A stretch of 38,769 nucleotides of DNA, from contig DRHF01000337.1 in assembly GCA_011049715.1 (NCBI GenBank), forward strand, positions 1 to 38,769, written 5' to 3'. How positions within the stretch are numbered: the stretch's first letter is position 1; each line of letters starts with the position of its first letter. Position numbers and translations under genes: made by a program. This stretch comes from Desulfobacterales bacterium. Lineage in GTDB: Bacteria > Desulfobacterota > Desulfobacteria > Desulfobacterales > UBA2156. The notes beneath the pieces were generated by a model. The model was given only the letters and a program-made list of their open reading frames with translations. It did not search any database and had not been told where the DNA came from. Of this stretch, positions 33,227-38,769 are shown in pieces.

Positions 33227-33268
33227 ATCACCTCATCGTATCACTATCACGATACAGATGGCTGCCTA

Positions 33269-34588
33269 TTACTTTGTCCAATCAGGTACCTTAAAGCTGC
33301 CGGTCGCATATTTCTTGGGATAGATCGTTTTTACAGACCCGTCCTTGTACCACTGGATGACCACCATCGGGGGGTGCCCTTCGTCAAGAGGCGGGGAAAT
33401 ATCAAACCGATTATTGTGCGGGAATGTCAGGCCGGTTTTCGGTTCCTTCTCACCCGGTTTCCAGTAGGCATAGCGGAACCAAAGCTTACCGTCCTTGTAA
33501 AGTTTGATATCTGCGTTTTCCATTTCTTTTACCCATTTGTCCAGGGGTTTGAATCCGCCTGCACGCTCGGCGGCATTCATGGCATTGTACATGCCGTAAT
33601 AGGCATTAAATCCATTGAAATGGGGATATCGTGGCCGGCTGTTACCATACTTGGCTTTGTATTTATCGAGAAATTTCTGGGTCCGGGGATCCAGCTCCAT
33701 TCCCAAAGAAGGCGGCGGCACCAGGGTTGACATGCCTCCTCCCATGCCTCCGGTATCGTCCCAATACTCCATGCCGAATGCGGAGACGTTGATTCCGGTA
33801 ATCGGGATCGGTACCTGCAATTTTACGTATTGGGAGGATGGCACCTGGCTTTTTACCGAGGAGATAAGATATATAAAATCAGGGTTTGTCTTTATGATCT
33901 TGTTGTAAACGGGGCTGAAATCGACGGAGTTGACGTCATAAACAACATGATCCACAATTTTTATACCCGCAGCAGGGGCGATTTGATCTTTAATCCACTC
34001 ATAAACCCCGGCTGCATACGCCGTGTCTTCCTGCATAATAACCGCTGTTTTCCAGCCCATTTCCTTTGCGAGGATGTCCTTGCCAAATTGCATGAAAACC
34101 TCGCCCAGCGCATAATCACAACCAATGTTCATAAAATACATCTTGTATTTTTCGTATTCGTCGCGGACCATTTCGATCGCCAGGATAGACGATGTCCAGG
34201 TGTCCAGTGTGGGGGTTCTGTATTCTGCCATCCGTGGGAACCACCCCAATGAGACATCGTCTATACTGCCTGAAATAATAAAATCCACCTTTTCTTTTTC
34301 ATTTAGGTATTCATACGCCTTAATCCCTTCGGTCACATCCTCGGCTGAATCCGCTTTTACGAACTTTATGGGTCGCCCGCCCAAGACCCCTCCAGCCGCA
34401 TTCATTTCCTCAATCGCAATTTCAGCACCTCTCAGTGTGCTCCTTCCTGTGTCGCTGGCGAACGATCCGATAAATCCGACGACCACCGGCTTCTTTGCTG
34501 CCAATGCGCCCTGCTGCATACCGACCTGCAGCAAGAGAATTAAAGTTGCGAATACCGTTAATGAAATCAACCATTTTCCCCTTTTCAT
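33269..34588 (-). CDS. livK: Branched-chain amino acid-type ABC transporter substrate-binding protein (LivK)
   Basis: A 439-residue periplasmic binding protein. It has a signal peptide (MKRGKWLISLTVFATLILLL, cleavage near ALA-A) and the type I periplasmic-binding fold (VVVGFIGSFASDTGRST, AAGGVLGGRPIKFV, KTNPDFIYLIS). An AGGAGGTGA site precedes the ATG. It is larger than true leucine-binding proteins and closer to the amide/urea-type members of the family. As the first gene of the transporter next to the amine pathway it could deliver the amine or a precursor; inference. Confidence 0.92.
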   Translation of the reverse strand: MKRGKWLISLTVFATLILLLQVGMQQGALAAKKPVVVGFIGSFASDTGRSTLRGAEIAIEEMNAAGGVLGGRPIKFVKADSAEDVTEGIKAYEYLNEKEKVDFIISGSIDDVSLGWFPRMAEYRTPTLDTWTSSILAIEMVRDEYEKYKMYFMNIGCDYALGEVFMQFGKDILAKEMGWKTAVIMQEDTAYAAGVYEWIKDQIAPAAGIKIVDHVVYDVNSVDFSPVYNKIIKTNPDFIYLISSVKSQVPSSQYVKLQVPIPITGINVSAFGMEYWDDTGGMGGGMSTLVPPPSLGMELDPRTQKFLDKYKAKYGNSRPRYPHFNGFNAYYGMYNAMNAAERAGGFKPLDKWVKEMENADIKLYKDGKLWFRYAYWKPGEKEPKTGLTFPHNNRFDISPPLDEGHPPMVVIQWYKDGSVKTIYPKKYATGSFKVPDWTK

Positions 34589-34746
34589 TTAGTCACCTCC
34601 TGATTCTTGTCTTTGGCCCTTTTTATTGAGCCGTCTGATTAGTAAAAAACTTTCTCATTGCCCCGCTGGGGAGCCACCCATAAGCGCTAAGTTGTTTTGT
34701 AAACATTCACAGATTACATTTATCTCGTTAAGGGTTGTTTTGAAAG

Positions 34747-34881
34747 ATGAACATCGAACATCGAACGTCCAACGTCGAATGAAAAACAAACATTCAATAC
34801 CGAACATTCAACACCTATTTCTGTTTCTTCATCTTTTTCCATTAAACATTCGATGTTGGACGTTCGATGTTCGATGTTCAT
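34747..34881. repeat. Inverted repeat of the GAACATCGAACATC type
   Basis: The arms 34747-34781 and 34847-34881 match at 34 of 35 positions, enclosing a 65-base loop. Each arm is made of short tandem-like units (AACATCGAACATCGAAC). Elements with this look are common intergenic repeats in deltaproteobacterial and some other genomes. The reading frame across it (34626-34895) is not a gene. It lies in the 559-bp gap between livK and the GTPase gene, which otherwise holds only the features listed below. Confidence 0.7.
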
Positions 34882-35014
34882 TTTTTTTCAGTTAACCTGA
34901 ATTGCAAAACCGTGTCAAACAAAAAGTACCACTTTGTGGCGAGATAGAGTCGAGTGATCGTGAAGTATGTAAATTTTATTCATTTTACAACCTAAACGGT
35001 TAACGAATAACCCT

Positions 35015-35040
35015 CGGTTGAGCCTTTTTTAGCTCAACCG
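35015..35040. other. 9-bp perfect hairpin upstream of the GTPase gene
   Basis: CGGTTGAGC (35015-35023) pairs with GCTCAACCG (35032-35040) around a T-rich loop. It lies between livK and the GTPase gene and is not followed by a T-run. It could be an operator or the remnant of a terminator. Confidence 0.35.
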
Positions 35041-35087
35041 GAGTAAACACAAGCCATGACAAACATCGGTCTTAAACCGGACAGTTA

Positions 35088-35116
35088 TTGACATAAAAAT
35101 TCCTATTTGATAGTTT
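35088..35116 (+). promoter_or_regulatory. Possible promoter of the dynamin-like GTPase
   Basis: A perfect TTGACA (35088-35093) is followed after 17 bases by TAGTTT (35111-35116), a poor -10. The position, about 30-60 bases before the start codon, is right for a promoter. Confidence 0.35.
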
Positions 35117-35147
35117 CGGGTAAAATGGGGAACGACCGGGGGTGTTT

Positions 35148-36563
35148 ATGAATCGTGAAGAGTATATCAGTTCTCTGAGAACAGATATGTTGGCAATGGT
35201 GGAAGAATATCTGTCACCGGTGGCCCTGCGTTACGGATACAGTGACACGCCGCTGGAAGCCAACATCAAATGGCGGCCCCTTGTGCTGGTACTTGGCAAC
35301 TATTCATCGGGTAAATCCACGCTGATCAATGATTTCTTGGGCGCAAATATCCAGGCTACCGGCCAGGCGCCGACAGACGACTCGTTTACGGTGATCACCT
35401 ATGATGACACCGAATCCGAAAATAATTCCATCGGAGTCACAGAAGAACGGGATGGCCAGTTTCTGCTGAACGATCTCGAATATCCCTTCGAATCCCTCAA
35501 AAAACACGGTCAGCGTTTTGTCTCACATTTCCGGCTTAAAAAAGTGAATTCTCCCTTTTTAAAAAACCTTGCCATCATCGATACACCGGGCATGCTCGAC
35601 AGCATAACGGAAAGGGATCGCGGCTACAATTATCAGGAAGTCATCGGCGACCTGGCCCAGATCGCCGACCTTGTTCTGATTCTCTTTGATCCCCACAAGG
35701 CGGGAACGGTTCGTGAAGCACATACCAGCCTCAGGGACACACTACCGAATCGAACATTTGAAGACCGGATTCTTTTTGTGCTGAACCGCATCGACGAATG
35801 CACCTCCCTGATGGATTTGCTGCAGGTCTATGGAACGCTGTGCTGGAATCTTTCACAAATGACCGGACGTAAAGACATCCCGACAATTCATCTGGTATAT
35901 TCGCCTCAAGCCGGTTCAGCGTCAGCCAGTGGGGTGAAGCGGGATACAAATTTTTTGTACTATCTCAAAAACCAGCGGGAAGAATTGAAACAAGCTATCT
36001 CACAAGCCCCCCGTTTTCGGCTGGATCACCTGGCCTCATTTGTTGAAACCCATGGAGAACGGTTGTCCCACTTGCTCGAAGGGTTGATCAGCTATCGAAC
36101 CCAGTTGCGCAGGTTTCGGATGAAATCCGGCTTCATCGGCTTTTTGGTCAGCATAACAGGCAGCGCCGCAACGATCCTTGCCTTGAGGGCGATGGATATT
36201 TTGCCGCTCACCGACCCACAGGTGGTTTTGGGTGCCGGTGGAATTCTCGCTTTGATATTTTTTGTCATATGGACCGCTGCACTAAAACGTTTTTCTGAAT
36301 CAAGGTTCCATCGTCAGCAAATGAAAGATATCGACAAACTCACACCGTTGGAAAACCAAACCCGGCTGGACAGTTGGAAGACTATCAGGGAGCTTGTGAA
36401 TAATTATTTGAAAAAAACCCTCGGCAGATTTCCCCTTAGAGAAATTAGAAAGGAATATTCTGAAGTACAACGGGTTTTTGACAAAGGGGCAAAGGAAATT
36501 CGTGAAGCGCTGGCCGATCTTTCAAACATCAAGGACGACGAATCAGAAGAACAGGACGAATAA
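35148..36563 (+). CDS. Dynamin-like large GTPase with C-terminal membrane anchor
   Basis: A 471-residue GTPase. The G1 loop is GNYSSGKST (residues 50-58), G3 is DTPG, and G4 is NRID; the DDSFTVITYDD segment lies in the switch I region. Helical regions follow, then two hydrophobic stretches around residues 335-375 that probably anchor it, and a charged C-terminus (KDDESEEQDE). Bacterial dynamin-like or EHD-like proteins remodel or protect membranes. ATG 35148 has GGGGGT upstream; a GTG two codons earlier is possible. It is on the opposite strand from the metabolic cluster and I see no direct link. Confidence 0.8.
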   Translation: MNREEYISSLRTDMLAMVEEYLSPVALRYGYSDTPLEANIKWRPLVLVLGNYSSGKSTLINDFLGANIQATGQAPTDDSFTVITYDDTESENNSIGVTEERDGQFLLNDLEYPFESLKKHGQRFVSHFRLKKVNSPFLKNLAIIDTPGMLDSITERDRGYNYQEVIGDLAQIADLVLILFDPHKAGTVREAHTSLRDTLPNRTFEDRILFVLNRIDECTSLMDLLQVYGTLCWNLSQMTGRKDIPTIHLVYSPQAGSASASGVKRDTNFLYYLKNQREELKQAISQAPRFRLDHLASFVETHGERLSHLLEGLISYRTQLRRFRMKSGFIGFLVSITGSAATILALRAMDILPLTDPQVVLGAGGILALIFFVIWTAALKRFSESRFHRQQMKDIDKLTPLENQTRLDSWKTIRELVNNYLKKTLGRFPLREIRKEYSEVQRVFDKGAKEIREALADLSNIKDDESEEQDE

Positions 36564-36626
36564 GACGCAAAACCATCATCACCTTCTCTATAAAAAATAC
36601 ACAAAAAACACCGAGGGCCGAGTAAA

Positions 36627-37631
36627 ATGTTGCCAAAAGACTTGATGAAAGGCGCTTTGAGGTTTCAGGATTTACCTAGGATACCTGTGTTTCCTTTGTG
36701 TATTTCCTGGTGGGCGTTTGATCACTTTGGATATACGGTCATGGACGTGTTCAAGGATCCTGAGAAGGGCGTTGATGCCCAACTGAAGACATCAGCAATT
36801 CTAAATTTCGATGCAATTGAAAGTTTCTGGGATTGGTATTGTATCCTCGAACCGCTGGGTTGCAAAATGCAGATAGAGGACAAAGGCAGCCCGTTGGTTC
36901 TGAATACGCCTCCTATTAAAGACCCGGAAGACCTCAAGAACATGGGTATGCCTGATTTCAATAAGGATTGGAGAGTTAATTCAGCGCTCAAATCGGCGGC
37001 GCTGCTCAAAGAAAAAGCAGACGACTATTATCTATTCGGGACATTCCTAGGCCCGTTTTCCCTTGCCGGCATGCTTATCGGTTTGGAAAATTTGTTGCTT
37101 GAAACCATTGAAAGGCCGGATTTTGTCCATGACCTCATGGATTTCTCAAAAGACGTTCTGCTTAAACAGGCGGACCTTTACGCCCCATATCTCGATGCCA
37201 TCATGTATTGCGATCCGAGTGCATCAGGCGATCTTATCTCTCCAAAAGCGACCGAAACCTTTCTGATCCCCTGCTTTAAGAAGCTAAATCGAGAAACGAA
37301 GAATCTGGGAATTGACGTATTGAATCACATCTGTGGAAACACAACCGGCGCCCTGGACCTCATCGCTGGGCTTGATGCGGATGCTTTTAGTCTGGATTTT
37401 AAGGTTGACCTGGCAGCAGCAAGGGAAAAACTAACAGACCGGATGGCTTTGATCGGCAATATCGAACCGTCTCTTCTATTAGATGCAGAATCTGCTGAGA
37501 TTGAAAAACTTTCGCGTGACGCCTTGTCCAAAGTCGGACAAAAAGGGTTTATCCTCTCCCCCGGATGCGATGTTCCTTTGGAATCGCCCATTAAAAATGT
37601 AAAGACATTAATTGATGTGGCGGGTAAGTAA
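36627..37631 (+). CDS. UroD/MtaA-family methyltransferase
   Basis: A 334-residue protein of the uroporphyrinogen decarboxylase superfamily, MtaA/MtbA branch. The zinc-ligand pattern H234-x-C236 (NHICGNTTG) and C314 (SPGCDVP) is the thiol-methyltransferase signature, whereas true heme-pathway HemE lacks it. Relatives move methyl groups from corrinoid proteins to a thiol or other acceptor in one-carbon and methylamine metabolism. No corrinoid protein or MttB-type partner is encoded nearby, so its role is open. It follows the GTPase gene by 63 bp on the same strand. Confidence 0.82.
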   Translation: MLPKDLMKGALRFQDLPRIPVFPLCISWWAFDHFGYTVMDVFKDPEKGVDAQLKTSAILNFDAIESFWDWYCILEPLGCKMQIEDKGSPLVLNTPPIKDPEDLKNMGMPDFNKDWRVNSALKSAALLKEKADDYYLFGTFLGPFSLAGMLIGLENLLLETIERPDFVHDLMDFSKDVLLKQADLYAPYLDAIMYCDPSASGDLISPKATETFLIPCFKKLNRETKNLGIDVLNHICGNTTGALDLIAGLDADAFSLDFKVDLAAAREKLTDRMALIGNIEPSLLLDAESAEIEKLSRDALSKVGQKGFILSPGCDVPLESPIKNVKTLIDVAGK

Positions 37632-37645
37632 ACCGTCATCCACGT

Positions 37646-38005
37646 TCAAGGCTTGATTTTAGCTGGCCAACCAAAGCGTTCCTTAAATTTTTTCAGATCA
37701 TTATTCAGCTTCTTGACATCTTCATCCTTGTGCTTGTGGCAGCTCTGGCACGAGTTTGGAATTTCGGGGTTTTCCAATGTATCCTTCGGCAGCAAAGTAA
37801 CAAAAACATGGCTGTGGATATCTTCGGATTCCTCGCTCTTGGCAATGTGGGGCATATGGCAACCGACACATGAACCAAAGGTATGGAGGGAGTGGACAGC
37901 GGTCTTGCTGAGCTTTTCATCGGCCGTCGATACAGACCTATAGATCATAAAGCCAAGGATAGCGACACTCACAAGAAATACCTTCATCACAATGCCTAGT
38001 TTCAT
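37646..38005 (-). CDS. Small diheme c-type cytochrome
   Basis: A 119-residue protein with an uncleaved or cleavable N-terminal hydrophobic segment (KVFLVSVAILGFMIYR) and two heme c motifs, CVGCH (46-50) and CQSCH (86-90), with several other histidines that could be axial ligands. It is probably a periplasmic or membrane-anchored electron carrier, of the type abundant in sulfate reducers. ATG 38005 is chosen because GGAGAG lies 7 bases before it. It converges with the methyltransferase gene 14 bp away. Confidence 0.85.
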   Translation of the reverse strand: MKLGIVMKVFLVSVAILGFMIYRSVSTADEKLSKTAVHSLHTFGSCVGCHMPHIAKSEESEDIHSHVFVTLLPKDTLENPEIPNSCQSCHKHKDEDVKKLNNDLKKFKERFGWPAKIKP

Positions 38006-38156
38006 GTCATTTCTCTCCATTGAAAATTGATAAGAATGCAATGATGGAATGATCGTTTTTAATCGTTCCTTCAGCCGGGTGAAATCACCGTCGGTTTTGC
38101 TGAAACGTATACCTGCTACAGAATGTTAATGTCAACTTTTTTGAAAAGCGAACTTT

Positions 38157-38172
38157 TGGCACGACATTTGCT
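38157..38172 (+). promoter_or_regulatory. Sigma54 (-24/-12) promoter
   Basis: TGGCAC (38157-38162), five bases, then TTGCT (38168-38172) gives the invariant GG and GC separated by exactly ten bases, a near-perfect RpoN consensus. It faces away from the cytochrome gene and reads into DNA with no convincing protein gene; expected start is near 38183. An enhancer-binding activator would be needed; no clear upstream dyad was seen. Confidence 0.6.
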
Positions 38173-38182
38173 CTAACAAATA

Positions 38183-38460
38183 CTAGTATTTCCGGATAAG
38201 CAACCATGTACTACCCCATGGATATGGTTCAAATTAAGGTAGAAATCCCAGCTGTTAATTAGAATAGGTGGGGTGGTTGGGTTTTAAAGCCAAGAAACTG
38301 TCCAAGGGTACAAGTAATCGTTATTTTGGCTATGGATCCGTAAGTTCTTCCACCAGTAGAGGGAGTGTATACGAAAACGAATCTAGTCAGGCCCAGGATA
38401 CTCCGCCCTCAGCGGGAAGACAGAGGTTCAAATCCTTTTGGGGACGCCAGACATTTTAGG
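38183..38460 (+). ncRNA. Putative structured non-coding transcript with tRNA-like 3' arm
   Basis: Downstream of the sigma54 site there is no credible gene (a 63-codon frame at 38268 has no family features). Stems can be drawn: AGCCAA (38288-38293) with TTGGCT (38336-38341), and a CCGC/GCGG hairpin near 38402-38415. Near 38420-38451 the sequence AGAGG-TTCAAAT-CCTTT, seven bases, G and CCA has the exact spacing of a tRNA T-arm and 3' end, but no matching 5' acceptor strand was found. It could be a regulatory RNA, a tRNA remnant or an integration site. Confidence 0.3.
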
Positions 38461-38551
38461 TGAGATACAATTTTCTCAAGTTTTGCACCCCCAATGGGGC
38501 ACAGTGCCACATCTGGTGTGGGATAAATAAAATTTCTTTTTACCCTATGTC

Positions 38552-38590
38552 TGATGCGGCTTTCCTCAAAATATCATGTGCGAAACTTGA
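38552..38590. repeat. Dispersed repeat, copy 2 (39 bp)
   Basis: Direct-orientation copy of the unit at 10175-10213, 35 of 39 positions identical. It lies in the gene-free right end of the window (38006-38769), where apart from the sigma54 promoter, the tRNA-like arm and the terminal inverted repeat nothing else is supported. Confidence 0.6.
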
Positions 38591-38627
38591 ATAACTGATT
38601 ACTGATAACGAATAACTACTAATCGAC

Positions 38628-38769
38628 GGGCTGTTGCCCAAATCGTTTTTCACACTTTTTATGAGTTTTCCATATTTTGCTAATGAATAACCTGTTGAAT
38701 TTATTACATCCGAATTCTCTCTTTTACTAAGTTATGTGTAATTTTTCCTGATAATTGGGTTTGGGCAAC
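38628..38769. mobile_element. Possible insertion-sequence or MITE end at the window edge
   Basis: GGGCTGTTGCCCAAAT begins at 38628, and the window ends with TTTGGGCAAC, an exact 10-base inverted match to GTTGCCCAAA (38633-38642). If the next bases beyond the window are AGCCC, this is a MITE of about 147 bp with 15-base terminal repeats. No transposase is present here. Confidence 0.3.

Noticed and set aside
34626-34895. 89-codon frame across the AACATCGAAC repeat
   Set aside because: It is the translation of an inverted repeat; such frames are known false genes.
38268-38459. 63-codon plus-strand reading frame
   Set aside because: No family motifs, no ribosome binding site, and it overlaps the structured tRNA-like region; treated as chance.
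1-38769. CRISPR arrays, rRNA genes, complete tRNA genes, transposases
   Set aside because: None could be recognised on either strand.

Overview
The window looks like a chromosomal segment of a sulfate-reducing deltaproteobacterium (Desulfobacterota, Desulfobacterales-like). The evidence is the mix of a small CxxCH cytochrome, a stand-alone UroD/MtaA-type methyltransferase, an AcoX-type kinase, P-protein paralogues, TRAP and Liv-type transporters and Fe-S-rich redox enzymes. That placement is inferred from gene content; no marker gene is present. Almost everything from about 34.6 kb down to 0.5 kb is on the minus strand, so the text below follows transcription (high to low coordinates).

Layout: (1) 34588-29422, a branched-chain-amino-acid-type ABC transporter (livKHMGF). 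(2) 29119-24863, a gamma-glutamylamide synthetase-like glutamine synthetase (GmaS type) and three proteins that together make a split glutamate synthase large subunit (amidotransferase, GXGXG beta-helix, FMN domain), the order and content of N-methylglutamate synthase MgsABC. (3) 24841-22924, a 2Fe-2S protein, an HcnB/SoxA-like FAD protein and a two-cluster ferredoxin. (4) 22900-14597, a bacterial microcompartment (BMC) shell cluster: two BMC-H, an EutS/PduU-like protein, an EutN/CcmL pentamer protein, a PduT-like trimer with its pore cysteine, two double-stacking-type BMC-T, plus PduS, EutJ, a flavoprotein-like protein, a BFD-type 2Fe-2S fusion protein and a D-amino-acid/sarcosine-oxidase-type FAD enzyme. 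(5) 14566-9044, an RpiR regulator, two tandem BMC-type aldehyde dehydrogenases, a RidA-family protein and an Old Yellow Enzyme-type flavoprotein. (6) 8821-503, a TRAP transporter (dctPQM), a divergent gcvPA (frameshifted) and gcvPB pair, an AcoX/NAD-kinase-like protein and a nitrilase-superfamily amidohydrolase, with a sigma70-like promoter in front of dctP. The flanks hold a response-regulator fragment (1-462, plus strand), a dynamin-like GTPase and an MtaA-type protein (35148-37631, plus strand), a diheme cytochrome (37646-38005, minus strand), and a gene-poor end with a sigma54 promoter and repeats.

Main hypothesis: this is an amine-degrading metabolosome in which the aldehyde is made by the N-alkylglutamate route. 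A primary amine would be ligated to glutamate (GmaS), converted to N-alkylglutamate (MgsABC), then oxidised by the FAD/2Fe-2S enzymes to glutamate plus an aldehyde. The aldehyde would be converted inside the shell to acyl-CoA by the two aldehyde dehydrogenases, and electrons would leave through the PduT Fe-S pore to PduS. None of the usual BMC signature enzymes (diol dehydratase, glycyl radical enzyme, EutBC) is present, and no phosphotransacylase or alcohol dehydrogenase is seen in the window. The substrate is not known from sequence; a short alkylamine larger than methylamine fits best.

All alignments, hairpins and repeats were found by eye; no database search was run.
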